This document shows, piece after piece, positions 12,640-23,801 of a stretch of DNA of 64,000 bases (within the stretch, counting starts at the first letter, position 1; every line of letters starts with the position of its first letter). Source of the stretch: Hevea brasiliensis (lineage: Eukaryota > Streptophyta > Magnoliopsida > Malpighiales > Euphorbiaceae); contig NW_026614840.1 in NCBI RefSeq assembly GCF_030052815.1, positions 248,001-312,000 of the forward strand, given 5' to 3'. Position numbers and translations under genes: made by a program. The notes under the pieces are model-generated. The model saw only the letters and a program-made list of their open reading frames with translations, ran no database searches and was not told the DNA's origin.

Positions 12640-13550
12640 ATGAGCACAGAACAACCACCACCATCCAATATCCTTGCAAGCATACTTGATCGCAATAGGT
12701 TGACAGTACCTAATCTCTCTGATTGGCTGAGAAATTTGAAACTTGTCCTGAACCTTGAACATATAGGATATGTTATAGATTCAAATGTTCTTGGTCCCTT
12801 ACCTCCAGAGGCCACTCAAGAGGAACATGAAACTTTGGACAAGTTGAAGGAGTATGATATGAGAGCTAAGTGTTACATGCTTGCTTCCAAGAGTAATGAG
12901 TTGCAGAAGCAGCATGAGAACATACAGAGTGCGAGTGAGATCCTACTTCACCTACAAGAGTTTTATGGTGAGCACAGCAGGAATGCTAGGTATGAGATAT
13001 CTAGGCAGCTATTCCGCATGAGGATGTTTGAGGGACAGAATGTTGGGGATCATGTCCACAAGATGATTCGGCTGATTGAGCAGTCGGAACATCATGACTT
13101 CAGCATGGATTTCCAACTACAGACGGATTTGATCCTTCAGTCCCTTCCTGAGTCTTTTGGGAATTTTGTGACAAATTTCCATATGACTCAATAGGAATGC
13201 ACCTTAGCTAGTTTACTCAACATGCTGGTTATTGCCCAAAAGAATATGTCGGGCAATAAAGGAAAATAGGTGGCTTTGATTGCATCTCCTTCTACTGGAA
13301 AGTCCAACAAGAAGAAGGCCAATAAGAAAAAGAAACCTCAGATTCCTGGTCCTTTTAAGAAAATAGCTAAAAAGAAAGGAAAGACGAAAGCTGAAGGAGG
13401 CAAAGGAAAGTGTTTCCACTGCTAGAAAGATGGGCACTGGAAAAGGAACTTCCAAGAGTATCTTGCTTCTCTGAAGGACAAGAAGGATACACCTTCGGAA
13501 GGTATGTCCATATCTTGTTATTTAGATTCTGATGATACTAATAGTTAATC
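12640..13550 (+). pseudogene. C1 gag (capsid and zinc knuckle), in-frame stops
   Basis: Gag packages the retroelement RNA. I take the ATG at 12640 (MSTEQPPPSN) because the open frame upstream of it has no gag homology. A UBN2-type copia gag domain follows (about residues 20-180: DWLRNLKLVL, YGEHSRNARYEISRQLF, LQTDLILQSLPESF). A lysine-rich linker and a CCHC zinc knuckle (13411-13452) follow. TAG codons lie at 13192, 13267 and 13423 and TAA at 13546. The 13423 stop is inside the knuckle, and its last Cys is replaced by Phe (13450). All remain in the same frame as pol. Confidence 0.9.
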
Positions 13551-13980
13551 TACAGCTTGGCTTTTAGATACTGGTGCCAGTTCTCACATTTCTAATAATA
13601 TACAGAAACTAGCAAGTAGTAGCAGCTTGCGTTCTCAAGATGTTAGAGTTCAGATTGGCAATGGCTCAACTGTTAAAGCTTTAGCCATAGGATCTAAATC
13701 TTTTTACATGTTTGGACATGTTTTGTGTTTGGATAATATTTTATATGTACCTAATGCTTTTAAGAATATTATTTCTATATCTAGTTTGACTAGAAATGGC
13801 TATGAATTTCAGTTCACAGATGATGTTTGCAATATTTATTTTGGAAATAAATATGTTGGTTCGGGTTATATAAATGATAGTCTTTATTATTTGGATAATA
13901 ATGACAAACACAAATTGAATGCAAGTGATCTAAAAGAATGCAATGCCATGGTGAAAACCAACTCAAGTTCAAAATATATT
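13551..13980 (+). pseudogene. C1 aspartic protease
   Basis: Matures the polyprotein. The active site WLLDTGASSHIS is intact, with DTGAS at 13567-13581. The fold continues through QIGNGSTVKALAIGS and LYVPNAFKNIISISSL, the usual copia PR-to-IN linker. There is no stop within this block, and it is in frame with gag. It is bounded by TAA 13546 and TAG 13981. Confidence 0.9.
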
Positions 13981-14766
13981 TAGCACTTAAGGTTATGTCA
14001 TGTTGCATAAGATAGGATTGCAAAATTGGAGAAAATGGGGATTCTATCCTCATTGGGCTCTGAACCTACTCCAACTTGTGAATCTTGCCTTCAGGGCAAA
14101 ATGACTAGATCACCCTTTGTTGGACAAGGGCTAAGGCCTGAAAATATTTTAGAGCTAATACATAGTGATGTGTGTGGTCCATTTAAGGAAATGGCTAGAG
14201 GCAGTTTCCGTTACTTTATTACCTTTACTGATGATAAATCAAGGTTTAGGTATTTGTATTTATTGAAATACAAACATGAATCTTTTGAAAAGTTCAAAGA
14301 ATTTAAATTTGAAGTAGAAAATCAAACAGGAAAGAGTATTAAGGCTCTTCGATCAGATCGTGGAGGTGAATATTTGAGTACTGAATTTGATGAATACTTG
14401 AGAGAGCATGGCATTGTTTCCCAGCTGACTCCTCCAGGAATGCCATAGTTGAATGGTGTATCTGAAAGGAAAAATCGTACCCTATTGGATATGGTACGTA
14501 GTACGATGAGCTATACAGATATGCCAATCTCCTTTTAGGGATTTGCATTAGAATCTGCTTTGTATATTCTGAATAGGATTCCATCAAAATCAGTTTCTTC
14601 CACACCTTATGAGATATGAAATGGAAGAAAACCAACTCTTAAGCATGTTAAGATTTGGGGTTGTCCAGCTTATATCAAAAAACTGAACACTGATAAATTG
14701 GAAACCAGATAAGAAAAGGGTCGATTTGTTGGATATCCAAAAGATAGTTTTGGATATTATTTTTAT
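13981..14766 (+). pseudogene. C1 integrase
   Basis: HHCC zinc region: HLRLCHV at about 13984 and CESC at 14077-14088. The catalytic triad is complete: D at 14167 (HSDVCGP), D at 14356 (RSDRGGEY) and E at 14464 (NGVSERKN), with 35 residues between the last two, the DD35E spacing. Stops are TAG 13981, TAA 14008, TAG 14446, TAG 14536, TGA 14617 and TAA 14710. By comparison with the family consensus, 13981, 14536 and 14617 replace Trp and 14446 replaces Gln, all consistent with C-to-T or G-to-A changes. Confidence 0.92.
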
Positions 14767-15860
14767 TTGCCTACATCACAAAAGGTTGTGGTGAGTAGAG
14801 ATGCCACATTTCTTAAACAACAGTTTGTTCAAGAAGGAGGCAAAGGAAGGCAAATAGAGTTGGAATTAGAGAATTCTGACCAACCAACAAAACAGATAGA
14901 TATAGATCCATCTAGTCAACCTACACCCATTGATAAAATATCTACAGCTGTTCGTCGTAGAACAACCAGGGTATCTCACCCACCAGTGAGATATGGTTTC
15001 CTTCATGAAGAAGAACAAGAATTGTCTACTCATGAAGAAGTAGATCATGGAGATGATCCACTTACCTATGAAGAAGCTATATCAGATATAGACTCTTCAA
15101 AATGGATTGATGCTATGAAATCTGAAATTGATTCCATGTATAAGAATAAAGTTTGGGATCTTGTTGACCCACCTGAAGGTATTATACCTATAGGGAACAA
15201 ATGGGTTTTTAAGAAGAAAATTGGTTCTGATGGAAAGGTAGAGACCTATAAGGCAAGGCTAATAGCGAAAGGGTTTCACCAAAGGCAAGGAATCGACTAT
15301 GAGGAGACTTTCTCACCTGTTGCTATGCTTAAATCAATTAGGATTCTATTAGCAATAACTGCATATTATGATTATGAGATTTGGCAGATGGATGTCAAAA
15401 CAGCTTTTCTCAATGGATACATTGAAGAAAACATTTTCATGGAACAACCTAGGGGTTTTGAATCCCAAGATGGTTCCAAGGTATGCAAGCTAAAGTAATC
15501 CATTTATGGGTTGAAGCAAGCTTCGAGGAGTTGGAACATCCGTTTTGATAAAGCCATTAAATCCTTTAGTTTTATCAAAAATGAGGATGAGCCATGTGTA
15601 TATAAGAAGATTAGTGACAGTGCTATCACTTTTCTTGTCTTATATGTGGATGACATGCTGTTGATGGGTAATGACACAGGTATGTTAACAACTGTAAAGG
15701 TATGGTTATCAAATACATTATCTGAGAAAGACTTAGGGGAGGCAACCTATATTCTTGGGATTCGCATCTATAGAGATAGAGCGAAAAGAATAATTAGTTT
15801 ATCCCAAAGTTTATACTTGGAAAAGGTGTTAAAGAGGTTTAACATGCTTGATTCCAAGAG
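14767..15860 (+). pseudogene. C1 reverse transcriptase
   Basis: Copies element RNA to DNA. Landmarks in order: a Ser/Glu-rich linker, NKWVFKKKIGSDGKVETYKARLIAKGF (about 15197-15277), QMDVKTAFLNG (about 15390), SIYGLKQASRSWN (about 15499), and the polymerase YVDD box at 15643-15654. The only stop is TAA at 15496, next to SIYGLKQ. The catalytic aspartates are retained. Confidence 0.93.
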
Positions 15861-16623
15861 AGGATTGTTACCAGTCAGACATGGTATCCATCTTTCTAAA
15901 GAGATATCTCCAAAGACACCTGAAGAAAGAGATAAGATGGCCAGGATTCCATATGCTTCGGCTATTGGAAGTTTAATGTATGCAATGTTGTGTACTAGGC
16001 CGGATATCACATATCTTTATTAGTTTGACTAGCGGTATCAATCCAATCCAGGTTTGGAACACTGGATAGCTGTCAAGAATATCCTTAAGTACTTAAGAAG
16101 AACTAAGGATTTATTCTTGATCTATAGAGGTGGAGACTTGCAATTGGATGGTTATACTGATTCTGATTTCCAATCAGATATCAATGATAGAAAGTCTAAC
16201 TCTGGATATGTGTTCATTTGTAATGGAGGTGCAGTCAGTTGGAAGAGTTCTAAACAGAGCACGACTGCAGATTCCACTAGCGAGGCTAAGTATATTGTTG
16301 CATTAGATGCTGCAAAGTAAGCTGTAAAAAAGTTCATGATAGAACTTACAGTAGTTCCTTCCATTGAGTCAGCAGTTCCACTACACTGTGACAACAACGG
16401 AGCAGTCATACAGGCTAAGGAACCCAGGTCTCACCAAAAATCCAAACACATAGAAAGGCGCTACCACATTATCAGAGAAATAGTTGGGCGAGGCAATGTA
16501 GCCATGCAAAAAATAGCATCAGCTGAAAATCTAGCTGATCCATTCACTAAGCCAATGTCACAGACTCAGCTAGACCGACATCTTGAGAAGATCGGTCTAA
16601 GATATTGTAATGAATGGCTCTAG
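15861..16623 (+). pseudogene. C1 RNase H and gag-pol C terminus
   Basis: Degrades RNA in the RNA/DNA hybrid. The link region IPYASAIGSLMYAMLCTRPDI is followed by the RNase H landmarks DGYTDSD (16147-16167), SWKSSKQSTTADSTSEAKYI (E at 16282), HCDNNGAV and ENLADPFTKP, ending at TAG 16621-16623. Premature stops are TAG 16021, TAG 16030 and TAA 16318. All coding blocks from 12640 to 16623 share one frame. Confidence 0.92.
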
Positions 16624-16625
16624 TG

Positions 16626-16637
16626 CTAGTGAGAGAT
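16626..16637 (+). promoter_or_regulatory. C1 polypurine tract (weak)
   Basis: CTAGTGAGAGAT immediately before TGTTAG of the 3' LTR. The position fits the plus-strand primer; copia elements usually have a richer AGTGGGAGAT, so this one looks mutated. Confidence 0.6.
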
Positions 16638-18274
16638 TGTTAGTAGTATGCCCTAGAGCATATCGTTTAGTATGTATCTTATACATATTTTTATAAATAA
16701 AAAGGCTTTTCTACTTTTCCATTTACATAATATATTTATGTGTAATAGAAAAGGTCCATTGATATTTTGTTAGAAATATTATTCTTAAGTTGTTAAGAAT
16801 ATGAGTGACATTATTTCTAGCACAAAGTATCGTAAATAGGTTCACAATCGAGGATACTTCATAATAAGGACATGACTTATCCAGAAAGATTGTATTCATG
16901 TTTGTTCCCAAGTTATTTATATGAGATATAAATAAGATGGAATGGTGTAAGTCTCATGCCATATGACAAACATGATAGGTACTTATAAATGATAAGTAGG
17001 TCGAACTAGTGGCACTTTTGACAAGCACATGGAGTTTACTCTTGGCAATGTTTTGTCATAAATGATATCAGTGCATATAGTCTTTAGACCTGAGATAGCA
17101 CAGTTATCTTGTATATAGGTAGTTTGAGTTTGATACTGCTTTCATACTAGTTATATATGGGCATGTGTTGGCTCCTACTAGTTATATATGGAGGTAAGTG
17201 TTGATCAAGATGGAATATGTTCCTCTAAGTAAATAGAGATAAAATCCTATGTTCATTTAATTGTTCTTGATGTTTCAAGTTCCTGGCCAGAACAGATAAA
17301 TTTAATCAGAAAAGAGTTTCTAATGAGAAAATCTTTTTAATCAAGAACTAGAATTAAAAGAGAACATAATATTCATAGCAAATGGAATTTGACATAAACC
17401 ATGACTCCGGCTAGAGTTGGGATTTTGTAACAAAGAGATTCTAGTGCATGGTAACATATGATTATAGGTTCATTTAAGGTAAACCTTATTACTAATTGGG
17501 TAGCCATGGCATGCTATGCTAGGTGTTAACCATGGTCTATGAGGTGCATAAAATGATTTAGAGAAATCATTTATGGTAAGAAAGAGTTTTGATGATATTA
17601 AGAGTTGATATCATGTCTCATTGCTAATTAGTGATGAGCCTAGTAAGTCACACACATACACAAGTTATCACCTAATTAAATATGATTTAATTAATTAATT
17701 AAAGAGTTTAATCGATTAATTAAATAGGTTTGGTTTGCAGTTAGATTGCAAAGTCCCTAGCATGACTTGAAACCAAATCTAGATTATTTGATGTACAGTA
17801 TAAGTTAAATTTATATTTAAAGTACTTAAATATGAATTTAATTAATGAGAAATTAATTAATAGAGATTAATTAATTAATTTATATTTGATATAAATTGAT
17901 TAGAAGAAGAGAAAAAATTATTTTGGGTTGAGAACTCAAAATTAAGACACTGGCATTTTGGTCATTTCGCAGGGTGACATGAAGCACCATGAGATGGTGA
18001 CACATGCCATTACACATAAGCTAGGGTTCTAAAATTGATAAGAGGTTAGTGTGTTTGTTCTTGATTAAATTTAGGATTCTAAAATTAATCTGATTAATTC
18101 TTAAAATTTTAAATGGCAAATACAGATCCAAAACATATTAAAAGTGTCTTAATATGTTGTTTATCATTGAAATCAAATAGATAAAAATAAATCTTGCATG
18201 ATGCATGTGTCCCTAGGTGAAAATTTTTGAATTCAATGATATAAACTTGTGTTTTTCACGCTTACTTTCCTTCA
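16638..18274 (+). mobile_element. C1 3' LTR with internal deletion
   Basis: 1637 bp, about 380 bp shorter than the 5' LTR. The missing part corresponds to about 10230-10619. At the junction (about 18022-18039) there is a short filler that resembles LTR sequence a few dozen bases downstream. Otherwise it aligns well to the 5' LTR. It is followed by the AAATT TSD. Confidence 0.92.
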
Positions 18275-18638
18275 AAATTTATACTGTAGCTTGGTCCAAT
18301 AGATAGTAAACATTGGCCATGAAATCTGAATAATTGTAATAAAAATGCAATAAGCTTTGAAATGAAATTGGTAACATATGTCAACATGTGAGGAACGAAA
18401 AATGGAACATATTAGTGACATTAAAACTAATTCACCTAATGTGCATTAAAGGTTAACATTATAGGTTGACTAATGAAAGAAAAAGTATTAATAAAATTTA
18501 ATTATTGAACCCTATTACTAGAAACAATTTAAATGAGTACTGAAACACTTTAAATTGTGTGTTTCAATTAGAAAAGACACTGGAAAGGGAAATGACCCAA
18601 TGAGTCAAGGCCAAGAGGTGACTTATTGGAGGTTTATG

Positions 18639-20698
18639 TGAAGAAACAGAAGCACGAAAAACACAAGTTTATGCCATTGAATTCAAAAATTTTCACCTAG
18701 GGTCACATGCATCATGCAAGATTTATTTTTATCTATTTGATTTCAATGATAAAGAAAATATTAAAACACTTTAACATGTTTTCAGATCTATATTTTCCAT
18801 TTAAGATTTTAAAATTAATCAGATTAATTTTAGAACCCTAAATTAAATCAAGAATAAATACACTAACCTATTGATGCACTGCAATGTATTTGTGCCTTTC
18901 AGATGCATCTTCAAGACACCAGATGTTGTCCCCCTAGTTTGTCCACACCAAGAACACCTATGGCAACCCTTGAACAACTTCTGAAGCTTTTTCTATTAAT
19001 TAGAAAATCAAGTTCTGCCTTTTAAGAGATTAAAGATGTAAACAGAACACTAGAAACGATTTCTAGTATTTTTAATTCAAGAGATTGTTTGCTTCTCTTG
19101 GAATTGGTGAGAGATGAAGAATAAGAGAAGGGAGAGCCTCAAGGTGGCAGCACAAATAAGAACAGCAGCTGGTTGTATTTTTTTTTTCTTCATAACAATA
19201 CTTATATAGCTAGGTTAACACATTAAACCCTTGCCACATGTCACCCTTTGATTAGTTCTCAGTTTAATTGACCCAATCACATTGTGCCAAGTGTCAAACA
19301 TATATTTAATCTTAATTTTAATCATCTTGCATGATTAAAAGACATTTGGCAAGCTTATGTGTAATGCCATGTGTCACCATCTCATGGTGCCACATGTCAC
19401 CCTGTGAAATGACCAAAATGCCTCTGTGTCTTAATTTTGAGTTCTCAAACCAAAATAATTATTTCTCTTCTTCTAATCTTTATTAATAAATTTCTCATTA
19501 ATTAAATTCATATTTAAACACTTTAAATATAAATTTAACTTATATTGTACATCCAATAATCTAGATTTAGTTTCAAGTCATGCTAGGGACTTTGCAATCT
19601 AATTGCAAACCAAACCTATTTATTAATCAATTAAACTCTTTAATTTATTAATTAAATCATATTTAATTAGGTGATAACTTATGTATGTGTGTGACTTACT
19701 AGGCTCATCACTAATTGGCAATGAGATATGATATCTACTCTTAATATCATCAGAACTCTTTCTTACCATAAACGATTTCTCGAAATCATTTTATGCTCCT
19801 CATAGACCATGGTTAACACCTAGCATAGCATGCCATGGTCACCCAATTAGTAATAAGATTTACCTTAAATGAACCTATAATCATATGTTACCATGCACTA
19901 GAATCTCTCTGTTACAAAATCCCAACTCAAGCTGGAGTCATGGTTTATGTCAAACTCCATTTGCTATGAATATTATGCTCTCTTTTAATTATAGTTCTTG
20001 ATTAAAAGATTTTCTCATCAGAAACTCTTTTCTGATTAAATCTATCTGTCCTGGCCAGGAACTTGAAACATTAAGAACAATTAAATGAACATAGGATTTT
20101 ATCCCTATTTACTTAGAGGAACAGATTCCATCTTGATCAACACCTACCTCCATATATAACTAGTAGGAGCCAACACATGCCCATATAACCATACACAGTA
20201 CAAGTATGAAAGTAGTATCAAACTCAAACCACCTATATACAAGATAACTATACCATCTTAGATCTAAAGATTATATGCACTGATATGATTTATGACAATG
20301 CATTGACAAGAGTCAACTCCATGTGCTTGTCATAAGTGCCTACTTATCATTTATAAGTGCCTATCATGTTTGTCATATGGCATGAGACTCACCATTCCAT
20401 CTTATTTATATCTCATATAAATAACTTGGGAACAAACATGAATATAATCTTTCTGGATAAGTCATGTCCTTATTATGAAGTATCCTCAATTGTGAACCTA
20501 TTTATGATACTTTGTACTAAAAATACTGTCACTTATATTCTTAACAACTTAAGAATAGATTTTTTAACAAAATATCAATGGACCTTCTCTATTACACATA
20601 AATATATTATGTAAATGGAAAAGTGGAGTTGCCTTTTATTAATAAAAACATGTACAAGATACATACTAAATGATATGCTCTAAGGCATACTACTAACA
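18639..20698 (-). mobile_element. Copia solo LTR 2
   Basis: 2060 bp, on the minus strand TGTTAGTAGTATGCC... to ...GTTTCTTCA, the same family as C1. Flanked by TTATG (18634-18638) and TTGTG (20699-20703), a 4/5 TSD. The undisturbed homologous site is in G1's 3' LTR near 29745-29755. No interior is present. Confidence 0.9.
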
Positions 20699-21679
20699 TT
20701 GTGCATAACTAGTTTTTAATTGATTTTGTTCTAAAAATTTCATATGACTAAATGACGTATTTTCCTTATGTGTTATGTTTATCAAGTATTGGATTTAATT
20801 CAATGATTATTGAAATTATTATAGTATGTATGAATTTAGCTTTGTGAAATGGTATTTCAACATGTATTAAGCATTGTTGTGGATTGAATAAATTATATTT
20901 TGGAAAATTGTGATAGAATATATTTTAAATTGTGATGGGCGATTTGCATAGAAAAATACAAATTTATGTTTTGAATTGCGATGAGCATAAAAATTATTGG
21001 ATATTGGAATTGACTTTGAATCGAATTGTGTTGTGATTTATGCTCACAAAAAGGATAAAGAGATTTATGATATTGTTTTATATCTCACTATAGATGCTTG
21101 ACTAGGTTATTACCTGTCTCTCTCATTTATTGAGGAGATAATGGAGTTAGCTTTATTTTGATTACCATGGTATGTGCACAGGCTTAGATTCTCCTCTTAT
21201 TAGAGGTTAGATCTAAGTTTTTCATAGCCCTTTCGGAAGTTTTATTATTGTGATGTGTACTGTGCATGATGATTCAACCTCCCATATCATAGGGAATTAG
21301 AATCCGATTCGATCTCCCCGACCATAGAGAGTTAGAATCACCCCGGATATGACCCTTTCGGATTAGTCTTGCATAGTTAGTGAGATAAAGAATGATTTTT
21401 TGAATAGTAAAGAATTTTGATTTCAAATAGGATTTATGCATACTTGATTTTATTGAAATTAATATTTATTTCCATAAATTGCTGGAATTACTTTAATTGT
21501 TCAGTTGTGATTTGACAAAGTGAAACTTTTTATCAAGGTTATTTTAACAAATGATTATATTATTGGCAACAATTATTTTGACCTTTGAAATTTTTATGAA
21601 GTACAAGATTTCCAAATTATTTGTTATAATTTTGTCAACATATATATGGTATTATATTTTAAACTATAGTTGTGCACCA

Positions 21680-21718
21680 CTGAGTTCACCACTCAGCGAT
21701 AGCTTTGCATGCTATCGC
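21680..21718 (+). other. Paired hairpins in G1 5' LTR
   Basis: Hairpin 1 has arms CTGAG and CTCAG (21680-21684, 21692-21696). Hairpin 2 has perfect 8-bp arms GCGATAGC and GCTATCGC (21696-21703, 21711-21718). The two abut, sharing G21696. Homologous pairs occur in the G1 3' LTR (30730-30768, with one mismatch in each helix), G2, G3, G4 and G5. Confidence 0.8.
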
Positions 21719-22397
21719 AGGTGAAAAGAGCATAGAGCAGTTGAGTAAGCTTCCTTGAAGACACATTTAGATCAGCTCCCAGTATATCATAGGTATACCC
21801 ATGTACATAGATTTTGATGTATGCATGTAAATATATGTATGTAAATTATTTGAGCAGTCGTATAAAAACTCTTGTAAAATATTTTAGTATGTAATTAAAT
21901 ATAAATTATTGTAATATAAATTTGAGATTTCATTTACCTTTATAGTTTTGTAATATTAATTTTTGAGTCTTGTAAATAATGAAATGTTTCTTTTATGATG
22001 AGGTTGGTTTGGAAATGAAATGATTTGATTGTTGAGATTGAATTGTGAGATGAAATGAAGTTTATTGGAGTTGTATTTGAGAAAACATATTAGGAGTGTT
22101 TTTCTTTTCAGGTTTGAAGAACTATTTTCTCAAAATACAGTCGGCACTCTGCCGAAATTTTGAAGAATTTTTGTAACACCAGATTTTAATCGATGATTTG
22201 ATATATAATCAAAATTTCACTAAAAGGCTTTTTAAGAAATATTCAACATTCCCACCACTCTTCAATTTCGCGAAAATTGTTTTAAAATCCCTTGTAGTAT
22301 ATTTAATGGGTTACCGGTAGGCGAAGTACGGTAATTCATTGAGTGTATTACAGGATCATGTTACATCTTATGGAGGAGTAAGGTGTAACATATTTAG

Positions 22398-22409
22398 AGG
22401 TATCAGAGC
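22398..22409 (+). promoter_or_regulatory. G1 primer binding site
   Basis: AGGTATCAGAGC, one mismatch from the initiator-Met-type PBS TGGTATCAGAGC, seven bases after the 5' LTR end. Confidence 0.82.
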
Positions 22410-23220
22410 AATGGTTTTAAAGTAAATTTTGAACATGAATTCGATATCTTTTTGTCAGTAAATACAACTGCTCAAATATTTGATACATATAGTACATTTG
22501 CATCATAAATATGAACTAATGGGGAGAAATCTCCTTGTGATGGTTGTACAGGGAATAGAAAATCCTGTGAAAAGACAAGGAAGAGAAAGATGAGACAATT
22601 GAACAGTCTGTGATGGTGGAAGTATAAGGGGAGGCCCCAGCTCCTCAGAGTGTCGAAGGCTCGACTGTACCAGTTTTATCGGTACAGATTACTACACAAA
22701 TGGCCCAGCAAATGGCCACTTTCTTTCAACAAATGGCTGATAATCTCAGCCCAAGCCCAAGCACAAACACAACCGCCACAAGGGCAGTGTGAAATAGAGA
22801 AGAGGGATAAACCTATGGGTTAGAACTCGAGCAGTAATTTGGGAAAGAGAAAAGAATTTGAGGAGCCCCGAGCTCAGGGAGATGACAGAGGTGGATCATC
22901 AGGGCAGAGGTCACCAAGATCTAGTCGTCAAACAACCAGAAGTGCCTATTATGCCCGTATCTGCCATGTTTGTGGCAAGTTACGCGGGGGTATTTGTCGT
23001 AAGGCCACTGGAGCCTGCTACAATTATGGAAAGCTCGGACACTTTGTTAGAGATTGTACTAGAGCACCCTGATCTGCTCTCCGAAGTTCACAGACAGTCA
23101 GTACAGGTCGAGATAGAAATAGGGTTGGTACTCCTCACAACCATAACACAGTGAATCAACCTGAATATAGTAGCACACCAGTCAGAGCGTCCACTATGCG
23201 CCAAGGAGAAAGATCAGAAA
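22410..23220 (+). pseudogene. G1 gag remnant with zinc knuckle
   Basis: Recognisable pieces are an N-terminal MAQQMATFFQQMADN segment (22699 onward) and, after two stops, an R/G-rich linker leading to a chromovirus-type double cysteine motif (22962-23057): CHVCGK...GIC...GAC then YNYGKLGHFVRDC. The second Cys of the CCHC knuckle is Tyr. The capsid part that in G6 lies between these segments (about 200 residues) is missing. It would not make a functional gag. Confidence 0.75.
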
Positions 23221-23400
23221 CTTTGGATGTAGCTGCTGGTAAGTTTTTAATTTTTTAAAGAAACAATGAGTTATTATTTGATCCTAGCACTACTTATTTG
23301 TATGTTAGTGTTAGAATTATATGTTTTGTTGCTATTTCTTTACATGGGATTAAATTTTGATGTATTAGTGACTAGTCCTTTAGGATCAAAACTACGATAA
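23221..23400 (+). pseudogene. G1 protease remnant
   Basis: DVAAGKF...LLFDPSTTYLYVSV corresponds to G6's VVAGTFSTF...VLFDPGSTHSYVSA. Asp is kept but the Gly of the D-S/T-G motif is lost, and a stop precedes it. Homology fades after about 23360. Confidence 0.65.
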
Positions 23401-23801
23401 CAAGTATGATTGACATTAATTTAAAAAAAAAAATTGTCAGTTATAAAAAAGTAAGTTACAGTAATAAAATTGCTCTAGATGAGGGCAAAGATGTTACTGT
23501 TAGTAATTGTCAATGGATATTGTAATCAGAATAGGTTTAGGATATTAGTGGATTCGTAAAGGATAAGATGTTAGAAAACCTAGTCCATGAGGTTATAACA
23601 TAGTGACTATGTAATGTTCTCGATGTTTATATTATTGTGTCGCAGATTCTGATGCAGACATGGGATTATTGTGTAGAGCTACGTACTTCCTCGTGGTACA
23701 CCAAGATAAGGATGTTTGTAAGTAGTCTTTGATTTGGTATAGAAGAGTACTATTACGGAAAATAAATATGAAAATTTTAGTTAGAAATTGAAAACTTTAA
23801 A
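23401..23801 (+). other. G1 interior, unrecognised decayed sequence
   Basis: AT-rich, no open frame, no RT motif. It is presumably degenerate pol, ended by the G2 insertion. Confidence 0.5.

Larger units (their letters stand above)
8836..18274 (+). mobile_element. C1, complete Ty1/copia retrotransposon
   Basis: Two LTRs (8836-10854 and 16638-18274), an initiator-Met-type primer site, a long leader, one gag-pol frame (12640-16623) in the order gag-PR-IN-RT-RNH (the copia order), and a perfect AAATT TSD. Gag zinc knuckle CFHC..GHWKRN, long LTRs and leader suggest an Angela/Tork-like lineage, but I cannot fix the lineage without a tree. It inserted in the 5' LTR of G1. Confidence 0.93.
6198..22390 (+). 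mobile_element. G1 5' LTR (in three pieces)
   Basis: The pieces are 6198-8835, 18275-18638 and 20699-22390. The first base is C rather than T (CGTAACGCC against TGTAACGCC in the 3' LTR), and it ends GTGTAACA at 22390. It carries the GAGCCGACACCAAAGCGATAGG-type block near 6390, a TATA-like site near 6855, five degenerate ~200-bp units, an inverted repeat CTGAAACAC/GTGTTTCAA near 18540, and the paired hairpins at 21680-21718. By eye it differs from the 3' LTR by roughly 5-10%. Confidence 0.87.
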
